Source: a virus. From it: a DNA stretch of 22,556 nt. Below the pieces are notes generated by a model. That model saw only the letters and a list, made by a program, of their open reading frames with translations, ran no database searches and was not told the origin of the DNA. The position numbers were made by a program, and so were the translations under genes. Every line of letters begins with the position of its first letter. Position 1 is the stretch's first letter. Shown in pieces: positions 1-5,234 of this stretch. The stretch lies in IMG/VR virus record IMGVR_UViG_3300044630_001770, positions 1 through 22,556 of that record; one strand, 5' to 3'.

Positions 1-155
1 AGGACCTCATCAATCTGAGTTGGTTCAACTGTTGTCATCTTCAACCACAGTTCTTTGGTTCTGTTGAGGACCACAACAATGTCCCATTTGTTTTTGTTTG
101 GTGTGAGAACAACAGAGAGGTTCTTCAGCGAGAGTACATATTGTTTCTTTTTCAT
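1..155 (-). CDS. Small early protein A, unknown function (3' end cut by window edge)
   Basis: This open reading frame starts with ATG at 155 (beginning MKKKQYVLSLKNLSVV) and runs leftward off the window; about 52 residues are visible with no stop. The visible part alternates hydrophobic and basic residues (strand-like VVLTP, WDIVVVL), which suggests a small beta-rich cytosolic protein. I recognise no family. It follows the 173-529 gene on the same strand with a 17-base gap, and its own promoter (160-191) sits across that gap, with the -33 box inside the end of the upstream gene. The start is chosen because the promoter and the conserved CTTTGAAnT block sit directly against this ATG, as in the three neighbouring genes. 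The competing minus-strand frame at 25-315 lacks that signal. Confidence 0.7.
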   Translation of the reverse strand, partial: MKKKQYVLSLKNLSVVLTPNKNKWDIVVVLNRTKELWLKMTTVEPTQIDEV

Positions 156-194
156 AGTTCAAAGTTCGTTTATTAGTTTGACATTTCCAAATAC
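153..194 (-). repeat. Direct repeat copy 1: gene end + promoter + start codon cassette
   Basis: Reading leftward, the end of the 173-529 gene, its stop, the promoter and the next ATG form a block of about 40 bases that matches 809-850 at all but about five positions. Shared parts include GTCAAACTAAT and AACGAACTTTGAA. Confidence 0.75.
160..191 (-). promoter_or_regulatory. Near-leaderless promoter of early gene A
   Basis: On the minus strand the -33 box TTTG (188-191) is followed by exactly 20 bases and the -7 box GAACTTTG (160-167), then four bases and the ATG at 155. The known Bacteroidota primary-sigma consensus is TTTG, 19-21 bases, TAnnTTTG. The first base of the -7 box deviates (G for T). 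With usual spacing, transcription would start at or just before the ATG. Confidence 0.7.
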
Positions 195-529
195 TCATCC
201 AACAATTCTTGAAAAAATTCTTCGTTGTACTCACCCTTGTAGTAAGACAAAACCCAATCAACATCGTATTCCAAATCTGAAGCAGTGAACAGAAAGTCAT
301 CAGACATTGTTTCAATCACATCTTCAGAAGTGAAACTTTCCATGTCATGATTTTCATCAAACCATTTGGAGAATGTCTTTTCCATTTTGTCTTGAAGTGT
401 GTCACCATCAGAATAGTGTGCTGGATATGACTCGGTCCAATTGTTGAAGTATTCCATCACGACACTTCTGTCTTCCTTATTCAAATTTGACAACTCTTCA
501 AAATTCCGTTCAATCAATTTGTTTTCCAT
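173..529 (-). CDS. Small, strongly acidic early protein B, unknown function
   Basis: A 118-residue protein starting at the ATG directly downstream of a TTTG-N20-TATCTTTG promoter. It is very acidic: I count 32 Asp/Glu against 8 Lys/Arg, a net charge of about -24, with acidic residues spread over the whole length and many aromatic residues in between (YFNNW, WVLSYY, EYNEEFF). There is no signal peptide and no membrane segment, so it should be cytosolic. No family is recognised. Small acidic phage proteins of early type can act as DNA mimics or inhibitors of host enzymes, but nothing here proves that. Its last codons (ending MSN) contain the -33 box of the next gene's promoter and match the end of the 829-1047 gene, so the two gene ends share a repeated cassette. 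Confidence 0.85.
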   Translation of the reverse strand: MENKLIERNFEELSNLNKEDRSVVMEYFNNWTESYPAHYSDGDTLQDKMEKTFSKWFDENHDMESFTSEDVIETMSDDFLFTASDLEYDVDWVLSYYKGEYNEEFFQELLDEYLEMSN

Positions 530-533
530 AGTT

Positions 534-565
534 CAAAGATAGGGTTTATTATTCAGTTATACAAA
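534..565 (-). promoter_or_regulatory. Near-leaderless promoter of early gene B
   Basis: On the minus strand TTTG (562-565), 20 bases, then TATCTTTG (534-541), a full match to TAnnTTTG, followed by AACT and the ATG at 529. The -33 box lies inside the last codons of the upstream gene. Confidence 0.8.
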
Positions 566-811
566 AAAGATTTCAATAATTTCATTAAGGTTTTGTTTGT
601 ACCAAAGATTGAACTTTTCAGTTTCATTCAATCTTTTACCACTTGGTGTGATTACATGTGATTGTCCCAAGAGAATGAAATCTGTGTTGAACTTCTCAAT
701 CAATTTGAGTTGTTGTTCCTTTGTTGGTTCATCAAACATCAATGATTTGTATTTGTCCAAACACATACCAAAGTAAATGTTCTGTGTGTTATCTAATGTT
801 ATGTTTTCCAT
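557..811 (-). CDS. Small early protein C, unknown function
   Basis: An 84-residue protein starting MENITLDNTQ, with ATG at 811 directly after the GAACTTTG box of its own promoter. The sequence is mixed-charge with a central helix-like segment (EPTKEQQLKLIEKF), a predicted strand (TDFILLGQSHVI) and a hydrophobic C-terminus (IIEIFFV). No signal peptide or clear membrane span is present and no family is recognised. The gene lies between two same-strand genes with short gaps (17 bases before it, 27 after). The Phe/Val codons at its end also form the TTTG -33 box of the promoter for the 173-529 gene. It shares the MEN- start with that neighbour, which reflects a conserved sequence around the start rather than homology of the proteins. 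Confidence 0.8.
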   Translation of the reverse strand: MENITLDNTQNIYFGMCLDKYKSLMFDEPTKEQQLKLIEKFNTDFILLGQSHVITPSGKRLNETEKFNLWYKQNLNEIIEIFFV

Positions 812-850
812 ATTTCAAAGTTCGTTAATTAGTTTGACTTTACCAAATCT
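809..850 (-). repeat. Direct repeat copy 2: gene end + promoter + start codon cassette
   Basis: Second copy of the block described at 153-194, at the junction of the 829-1047 gene and the 557-811 gene. The match spans both coding and non-coding bases, so it is not explained by protein similarity alone. Confidence 0.75.
816..847 (-). promoter_or_regulatory. Near-leaderless promoter of early gene C
   Basis: On the minus strand TTTG (844-847), 20 bases, then GAACTTTG (816-823), then AAAT and the ATG at 811. Same layout as the promoter at 160-191, with which it shares almost every base. Confidence 0.7.
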
Positions 851-1047
851 TTTGGTTGATAATTTTCATCTTGGTCCTCAAAGTACATGTCTCTGAAAAG
901 ACACAACACGCTGTATTGAACTTGTTCATCATCCATGTCATCATCATCAAATCCATAAAGTGCTTCACATGCTTGAAACACTTCTTTTGACACCTCCTTT
1001 GAGAACCAAAGGTCACAGGCTTGTTTGTATCGTTTCTTCATTTTCAT
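829..1047 (-). CDS. Small early protein D, acidic C-terminal half, unknown function
   Basis: A 72-residue protein with a basic N-terminus (MKMKKRYKQ) and an acidic middle and C-terminal part containing the run FDDDDMDDEQ. It has three cysteines. It is the first gene of the leftward block, directly downstream of the best-matching promoter in the window (TTTG-N20-TACCTTTG). Two ATG codons are available (1047 and two codons further in); the first is preferred because it sits five bases after the promoter box, as in the other three genes. No family is recognised. Its C-terminus (LVKSN) and the bases after it are nearly identical to the end of the 173-529 gene, which looks like a shared recombination junction. 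Confidence 0.8.
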   Translation of the reverse strand: MKMKKRYKQACDLWFSKEVSKEVFQACEALYGFDDDDMDDEQVQYSVLCLFRDMYFEDQDENYQPKDLVKSN

Positions 1048-1051
1048 AATT

Positions 1052-1083
1052 CAAAGGTACAACCAATACTTTACACTGCCAAA
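1052..1083 (-). promoter_or_regulatory. Promoter of the first leftward early gene D
   Basis: On the minus strand TTTG (1080-1083), 20 bases, then TACCTTTG (1052-1059), a full match to the Bacteroidota consensus, followed by AATT and the ATG at 1047. Unlike the other three, it lies in non-coding DNA, so it is not constrained by an upstream gene. Confidence 0.85.
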
Positions 1084-1091
1084 TTTATTTT

Positions 1092-1104
1092 GATATTTAT
1101 ATTA
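1092..1104 (+). promoter_or_regulatory. Candidate late-type promoter for a small RNA
   Basis: GATATTTATATTAG-like sequence containing TATTTATA (1094-1101). It resembles the elements just upstream of the genes at 1232, 15718 and 20511. It has no TTTG at the -33 distance. It sits five to six bases before the structured stretch 1105-1194. Such AT-rich 8-mers also occur by chance, so this is a suggestion based on position. Confidence 0.35.
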
Positions 1105-1194
1105 GGGGTGAGACGTTCTTAATCTTACTGTCATTATTTTTTTTTTACCTCATCCCTTGTCCATATAACCCCTGCTGTTTCAGTGGGGGTTTTT
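1105..1194 (+). ncRNA. Possible ~90-base structured RNA between early and late regions
   Basis: The stretch begins with GGGGTGAG (1105-1112), which can pair along its full length (one G-U pair) with CTCATCCC (1149-1156), closing a loop of 36 bases that contains a run of ten T (1137-1146). It ends in a strong intrinsic terminator (1167-1194). The terminator points rightward, yet every gene to its left in the window is on the opposite strand, so it must end either an unseen rightward transcript or a short RNA that starts in this spacer. A promoter-like element lies immediately upstream (1092-1104). No known RNA family is recognised. Alternatives are an attenuator controlling the late operon or a terminator for transcripts entering from the left. 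Confidence 0.35.
1167..1194 (+). terminator. Intrinsic terminator, rightward, in the divergent spacer
   Basis: An 11-base-pair hairpin (arms 1167-1177 and 1181-1191, loop TTT, two G-U pairs) is followed by more T residues. The T-run is on the right side only, so it works for plus-strand transcription. Confidence 0.75.
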
Positions 1195-1218
1195 CATTTC
1201 CTTATTTTTCAACAATGA

Positions 1219-1231
1219 TATATTTATTAGT
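1219..1231 (+). promoter_or_regulatory. Candidate late promoter of the rightward operon
   Basis: TATATTTATTAGT runs directly into the ATG at 1232 and follows the terminator at 1167-1194. The same arrangement (terminator, then TATATTTATAAAGT, then ATG) recurs at 20459-20511. TATATTTA resembles the -7 box TAnnTTTG with the final G replaced by A. No -33 TTTG is present, so a different or modified RNA polymerase specificity is possible. Confidence 0.45.
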
Positions 1232-1486
1232 ATGAACGTGGATGAACTAATCAACAACTATTTCAAGTTATCTCCTGATGAGAAAGAGGACCTGTTGTGT
1301 TTATTAATTAAGGATTACTTTCATAGGAACTTGGCTCATGGTTTCTCTGTTGGGGAAATTATCAATGGTGTTGATGAGGTTATTGATTATTCAATATCCA
1401 AAGAAGATTATGAAATGAGTCAAGCGTTCAAAGATATAAAAGATGCGATGGCTATCGCAGTTAAAGAAATGAATTTAGATGTGTAA
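1232..1486 (+). CDS. Small hypothetical protein at the head of the late operon
   Basis: An 84-residue protein (start MNVDELINNYFKLSPDEKED) that looks mostly helical: LINNYFKLSPDEKEDLLCLLIKDYF, then a segment with DEVIDYSISKEDY, then a C-terminal amphipathic helix (KDIKDAMAIAVKEM). It is acidic and cytosolic, without signal peptide or membrane span. No family is recognised. It is the first gene after the candidate late promoter and overlaps the next gene by eight bases, so the two are probably translationally coupled and cotranscribed with the terminase genes. Confidence 0.75.
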   Translation: MNVDELINNYFKLSPDEKEDLLCLLIKDYFHRNLAHGFSVGEIINGVDEVIDYSISKEDYEMSQAFKDIKDAMAIAVKEMNLDV

Positions 1487-1736
1487 TTGTAAAGGTGGAA
1501 GAAAAAAGACCCATAACAACTTGGATTCACCAGACCATGTGAATCTTGCAAGGGAGGTCTTTAGAACGATTATCTTTGGTAAAGATATATCAGAGTTCAA
1601 TGACTACGATAAAATAGAAATAAACATGGCGTATTTATCATTATACCCCAATGTCAAAGGTGAACCATCATTGGAAGATATGGTTGGGGGAATAAAACAA
1701 GGAATTGAATTATACGATGTCAAATACAGAAGATAA
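1479..1736 (+). CDS. Small hypothetical protein with N-terminal CxC motif
   Basis: An 85-residue protein starting MCNCKGGRKK: a Cys-x-Cys followed by a basic stretch, then an acidic helical body (AREVFRTIIFGKDISEF, KIEINMAYLSLYPNVKG) and a final basic KYRR. Short proteins starting with a Cys/Lys-rich tip occur next to terminase genes in Bacteroidota phages as far as I recall, but I cannot name a family. Only two cysteines are present, so a complete zinc site would need a partner or a dimer. The gene overlaps the preceding gene by eight bases and the terminase small subunit by about 20, which points to a tightly coupled packaging operon. Confidence 0.7.
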   Translation: MCNCKGGRKKTHNNLDSPDHVNLAREVFRTIIFGKDISEFNDYDKIEINMAYLSLYPNVKGEPSLEDMVGGIKQGIELYDVKYRR

Positions 1737-2151
1737 AAGAAAGAACAACAGAGGTCAGGGGATGAAGGCTGAGGACACCTTTCCTGAGAACTGGAAGGAG
1801 ATAATGATTGATTGTGGGAAACGTGGAAAGAATCAAACTGAGATATTCATTAAGTTGAATATTCATCATTCAACCCATTATGACATATTGGAAAGAAATC
1901 AGGAATACAAAGAGACTTATGAAGAATACCTTCAACACTGTGAGCAGTGGTGGTATGATAAGGCTCATGAGGCAATTGTTGATGGAAAGTCCAAGATGTT
2001 TAACCAGAACTTATGGTCCATGATTATGAGAAACAAGTTCAAAGCGAATTGGAAAGATGAGAAATCATTGGACGTATCCACAATGGGTGAAAAACTTACA
2101 TCTGTTGACCCAATTAAAATTGAGGTTATCAGAAAATCAATTGAGGAATAA
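1717..2151 (+). CDS. terS: Terminase small subunit
   Basis: A 144-residue protein when started at the ATG at 1717 (MSNTEDKRKNN); a TTG at 1705 in the same frame would add four residues but is less likely. After a basic, disordered N-terminus comes a helix-turn-helix-like segment (about residues 39-60, NQTEIFIKLNIHHSTHYDIL) suited to binding the packaging site. A WW-containing helix follows (71-90), then LWSMIMRNKFKANW (99-112), the closing motif often seen in small terminase subunits. It recognises phage DNA and recruits the large subunit encoded 60 bases downstream. A further 21 codons are open in the +1 frame after its stop, ending in an ATGA overlap with the large subunit start, so a longer form ending at 2215 is possible. 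Confidence 0.75.
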   Translation: MSNTEDKRKNNRGQGMKAEDTFPENWKEIMIDCGKRGKNQTEIFIKLNIHHSTHYDILERNQEYKETYEEYLQHCEQWWYDKAHEAIVDGKSKMFNQNLWSMIMRNKFKANWKDEKSLDVSTMGEKLTSVDPIKIEVIRKSIEE

Positions 2152-2215
2152 TTGGAATCCTGACTTGGATTGGCCAGGTGAGGATTCCGAAGTTCCCCCC
2201 AATGAGAAATTATGA
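2149..2215 (+). promoter_or_regulatory. Hairpin and +1-frame extension between terS and terL
   Basis: The terS stop TAA (2149-2151) is followed two bases later by a stable hairpin: arms 2154-2161/2181-2188 (8 perfect pairs), a G-G mismatch, and 2163-2168/2174-2179 (6 pairs, one G-U), loop 2169-2173. It is not followed by a T-run, so it is not a normal terminator. Skipping the T at 2149 opens a frame encoding NPDLDWPGEDSEVPP-type residues that ends with TGA at 2213-2215, overlapping the terL ATG as ATGA. The layout fits recoding or coupling, but a one-base sequence error would look the same. Confidence 0.4.
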
Positions 2216-3366
2216 CAACAGTACAAACGACAGTAGTATTTGATGAATTGTTAAAGTCCGATGAGTTGGACAAAAGACTTGTTGTTGCTGTTGGTGGTTC
2301 TCGTTCAGGGAAAACATATAACATTCTGATATACTGGATTTATAGATTACTTCAAGAGGAGGGAAAGACATTATCAATTGTCAGAAAGACACTTCCTTCA
2401 TTGAAGAATTCCGTCTTAAAGGATTTGATTGAGGTCCTTGAATTGTTTGGGGTTTATGACCCAACATGTTTTCATAAGATGGATGGTTATTATGTTCTTG
2501 GAAAGAATATGATTAACTGGTTCTCAGTTGATGAACCACAGAAACTACGTGGTAGTAAAAGAGATTACCTGTATTGTAATGAAGCGAACGAATTAAAGAT
2601 TGAGGATTGGAATCAATTGATATTCCGTACAACAGATAAGGTTATTGTGGATTTGAACCCATCAGAGATTACATCATGGGTTTATGATTTGGAAGAACGT
2701 GATGACTGTTATTCATTCAAGACAACATGGAGGGATAATCCATTTGTTGATAAGAACATTATCAAGGAATTGGAATCATTAAAAGACAAAGATGAAAACC
2801 TTTATAGAATATATGCGATGGGTGAGAGGGGTTTACCACAACAGTTGGTATTCAATAAATTCAATATCATTGATGAGGTTCCACGTGGAATCAAGTTATT
2901 GGGTATGGGAATTGACTGGGGATTTAATGACCCCACAGCGCTTGTCAACGTTTATAAAAACGGTGATGAGTTATATCTAAAGGAGGTAATGTATGTGAAA
3001 GGGATGACCGTTCCTGACATTATCTACCAAATGGAAAAGATGAAGATTTCAAGGGTGGAGAACATATGGGCAGATTCCGCTTTACCTCAGAACATTGAGG
3101 AAGTCAAACGAAATAGATTCAACATTAAACCAGTATCCAAGAAAACAATTCTTCATGGTTTGGATTTAATTCGTAGACATCATGTGTATATTACAAAAGA
3201 TTCAAAGAACATCATTAACGAGTTTTCATCTTATCGTTACAGAGAAGATAAGGACGGGAACTTATTGGACGTACCAGAGGATGATAACAACCACGCCATT
3301 GATGCCATCCGTTATGTATTGGAATCAGAATTGAATAAGAGAACAGGAAAAATTACAATAGTATGA
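2212..3366 (+). CDS. terL: Terminase large subunit (ATPase-nuclease, PBSX-like)
   Basis: A 384-residue packaging motor, slightly short for the family (often 400-450). The N-terminal ATPase has Walker A GGSRSGKT (residues 28-35), the adenine/Q-region before it, and a Walker B-like YLYCNEANE with catalytic Glu124. The C-terminal RNase H-like nuclease has its three acidic residues: Asp235 (GIDWGFNDP), Asp288 (IWADSA) and Asp364 (NHAIDAIRY). These motifs match the Terminase_3/PBSX group. It translocates DNA into the prohead through the portal and cuts it at the end of packaging. The start is taken at the ATG in the ATGA overlap; no upstream in-frame start exists before a stop. It overlaps the next gene by four bases (ATGA at 3363). 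No portal gene follows, which is unusual. Confidence 0.93.
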   Translation: MTTVQTTVVFDELLKSDELDKRLVVAVGGSRSGKTYNILIYWIYRLLQEEGKTLSIVRKTLPSLKNSVLKDLIEVLELFGVYDPTCFHKMDGYYVLGKNMINWFSVDEPQKLRGSKRDYLYCNEANELKIEDWNQLIFRTTDKVIVDLNPSEITSWVYDLEERDDCYSFKTTWRDNPFVDKNIIKELESLKDKDENLYRIYAMGERGLPQQLVFNKFNIIDEVPRGIKLLGMGIDWGFNDPTALVNVYKNGDELYLKEVMYVKGMTVPDIIYQMEKMKISRVENIWADSALPQNIEEVKRNRFNIKPVSKKTILHGLDLIRRHHVYITKDSKNIINEFSSYRYREDKDGNLLDVPEDDNNHAIDAIRYVLESELNKRTGKITIV

Positions 3367-4171
3367 TAGAAGTAGTATTAGAAGATAAGGTGATTAAGGT
3401 TTCACCACATATGACAATTGGTCAGTATCAACAATTTGTTAGGAACAAAGAGATTTATAAAAACAATCCAACCAGATTATTATCGTTATATTTGGATTTA
3501 CCGATGCATCAATTAAGGGATTTACCATTATCTTCAGTTCAGATGGTTGAAAGTTATATCACCAATGAGATGTCCAAAGATTTTACAAAGGATGAAATGG
3601 TTGAGGTATTTGAATATGACGGAGTTGAATATGGAATTGAAAATGATTGGGGAAAATTATCTTGGGGAGCATGGGTTGATTTTCAAGTATATTCATCTGA
3701 GAACATTGAAGAAAATATTCATTTGATTATGGCAACTTTGTATAGACCAATTGTTTCAAGGAACAAAAAGGGAAAGTATAAGATTGAAAAATATAAGTCA
3801 GAGGATATTGAAGACAGGGCTGAAATCTTCAGGAACATTCCCGTTCTATATTGGTTTGGAGCATCAGGTTTTTTTTTGCTCATATCAACGCTGTACTTAG
3901 ACAATATAAAGAATTCTTTGATTATGACGAACAAAGCAAACCAGATGTTGATGAAGGGGTGGAAGGTTCTCCCAAAGTTTCTGCAAAAGATAATACCATT
4001 AGATTCTATTTTACTCTCACATACCAACTTGCAGGGGAAGATATAACAAAGTTGGAACAAATGGATGACATTCCTGTATATTTATGTTTAAATGTTGCTG
4101 CCATGTTGAAGGAAAGATATGACAAGGAACAAGAAGAAATAAGAAAAATGAATAGACAAATGAAGAAATAA
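3363..4171 (+). CDS. Tail assembly chaperone-like protein, needs -1 frameshift
   Basis: Two overlapping frames appear to encode one 269-residue protein: frame 0 from 3363 to about 3875, then the -1 frame from 3875 to the stop at 4171. The N-terminal part ([32 protein letters not shown]) resembles tail assembly chaperones, which keep the tape measure soluble during tail assembly and are classically made by -1 frameshifting. The switch falls in nine T residues (3869-3877). Beyond it, frame 0 runs another 56 codons to 4046, but that part looks like chance sequence (basic, hydrophobic), whereas the -1 frame is acidic, helical ([20 protein letters not shown]) and ends in a TAATG overlap with the next gene. 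A short frame-0 product of 227 residues is the alternative form. A homopolymer sequencing error would also explain the pattern. Confidence 0.65.
3869..3877 (+). promoter_or_regulatory. Candidate -1 ribosomal frameshift site (nine T)
   Basis: Frame-0 reading is GGT TTT TTT TTG. Slipping back one base gives TTT GCT and enters the downstream frame. T TTT TTT fits the X XXY YYZ slippery rule. I see no strong hairpin right after it. Confidence 0.55.
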
Positions 4172-5220
4172 TGGAACAATATGTATCATATCATAAAATA
4201 ATTCAAAATCTTGAATACTATCAACAATCTCAAGTTGGAGTTGGTTTGAATTCATTTGGACATGGAAATATCTACGAATTTTCAATGAACGCATCAGGAG
4301 GGACAGCAGTATACCCTTTGATGTTCGTAAGTCCTCAGAACGTGTCCTATGACATGAATACGACAACGTATACCCTTCAGATATTGTTCGCCGATAGAAT
4401 CAATGATGATATGTCAAACCAAGTTGATGTTTTGTCTGATATGTCAATTCAATCAAAGAGATTTATTTCATATATCCAACGTGGAATGAATCAAAACCCT
4501 CCGTTATTTGATATAATGGATAATACAATGCCAGTGACGGGAATTCCATTCCTTGAAAGATTTAATGATTATGTTGGAGGTATTTCAATGGATATTAGTA
4601 TTACAATATTTGAATACATTGATGCTTGTGATTACTATGAAGTAATAGAACCATCACCAACTCCAAGTATAACACCATCACCTACAACAACTCCAAGTGT
4701 TACCCCAACAAATACGAGTACCCCAACGGTTACACCTACAAACACAAGTACGCCTACAACAACACCTACAAGTACTCCTACAACAACTCCTACTACTACA
4801 CCAACACCGACTTATACACAAGCGATTTCACCAACACCTACAGAAACACCTACAGAAACACCAACTTCTACCCCAACGGTGACTCCGACTAACACTCCGA
4901 GTGTAACACCTACAAACACAAGTACTCCAACGGTGACTCCAACCAATACGGCAACTACAACGCCAACGGTTACACCTACAAACACAAGTACTCCAACGGT
5001 GACTCCAACCAATACGGCAACTACAACGCCAACGGTTACACCTACAAACACAAGTACTCCAACCAATACTCCGTCTGTGACTCCAACAGAGACACCGACA
5101 AACACACCAACACCGACATTAACACCAACTCCAACAGAACCTGTTGGATATAAATTACAAGCCGAAGATTCTGACTTTATATTGGCAGAAAACGGAGACA
5201 ACATAAATATAGAACATTAA
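4171..5220 (+). CDS. Tail-terminator/connector-like protein with long Pro/Thr repeat tail
   Basis: A 349-residue protein. Residues 1-157 form a folded domain ([45 protein letters not shown], then a C-terminal strand region ending IDACDY). I recognise it as similar to small tail-completion proteins of Bacteroidota phages, though without a firm family name. Residues about 160-322 are a Thr/Pro/Asn/Ser linker ([12 protein letters not shown] type), partly built from perfect 66-base DNA repeats (4915-5063). The last 27 residues return to normal composition ([18 protein letters not shown]), a short strand-rich cap. The chaperone-like gene ends on its start codon (TAATG). Such linkers are probably extended and exposed on the virion, and may carry glycans or project the tip. 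The tail-terminator role is inference; the repeat architecture is directly visible. Confidence 0.6.
   Translation: MEQYVSYHKIIQNLEYYQQSQVGVGLNSFGHGNIYEFSMNASGGTAVYPLMFVSPQNVSYDMNTTTYTLQILFADRINDDMSNQVDVLSDMSIQSKRFISYIQRGMNQNPPLFDIMDNTMPVTGIPFLERFNDYVGGISMDISITIFEYIDACDYYEVIEPSPTPSITPSPTTTPSVTPTNTSTPTVTPTNTSTPTTTPTSTPTTTPTTTPTPTYTQAISPTPTETPTETPTSTPTVTPTNTPSVTPTNTSTPTVTPTNTATTTPTVTPTNTSTPTVTPTNTATTTPTVTPTNTSTPTNTPSVTPTETPTNTPTPTLTPTPTEPVGYKLQAEDSDFILAENGDNINIEH
4915..5063 (+). repeat. Tandem 66-base repeat encoding 22-residue Thr/Pro units
   Basis: Units start at 4915, 4981 and 5047; the first two are identical and the third is partial (about 17 bases). Each encodes [18 protein letters not shown] plus four residues. 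The perfect DNA identity indicates recent duplication. The repeat number is likely to vary between relatives. Confidence 0.9.
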
Positions 5221-5234
5221 AAAAACAAATTAAA

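Noticed and set aside
25-315. Minus-strand frame of 96 codons overlapping two early genes
   Set aside because: It covers the promoter at 160-191 and parts of genes A and B in another frame, and its Cys/Gln-rich protein looks like chance. Its neighbours have the conserved promoter-ATG layout and it does not.
1705-1716. TTG start for the terminase small subunit
   Set aside because: An ATG at 1717 in the same frame gives a normal start; the four extra residues add nothing recognisable.
2154-2188. Terminator between terS and terL
   Set aside because: The hairpin is strong but followed by CGAAGTTCC rather than a T-run, and stopping here would cut off terL.
3719-4060. Minus-strand 113-codon frame over the frameshift region
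   Set aside because: Overlaps the chaperone-like gene and has no promoter or start context.
3851-4171. A separate gene starting with TTG at 3851
   Set aside because: The start lies inside the chaperone-like gene with no leader of its own; the frame is better explained as the shifted second half of that gene.
4812-5204. Minus-strand frame of Gly/Val repeats
   Set aside because: It is the reverse strand of the Pro/Thr DNA repeats; low-complexity GV repeats without a start context.
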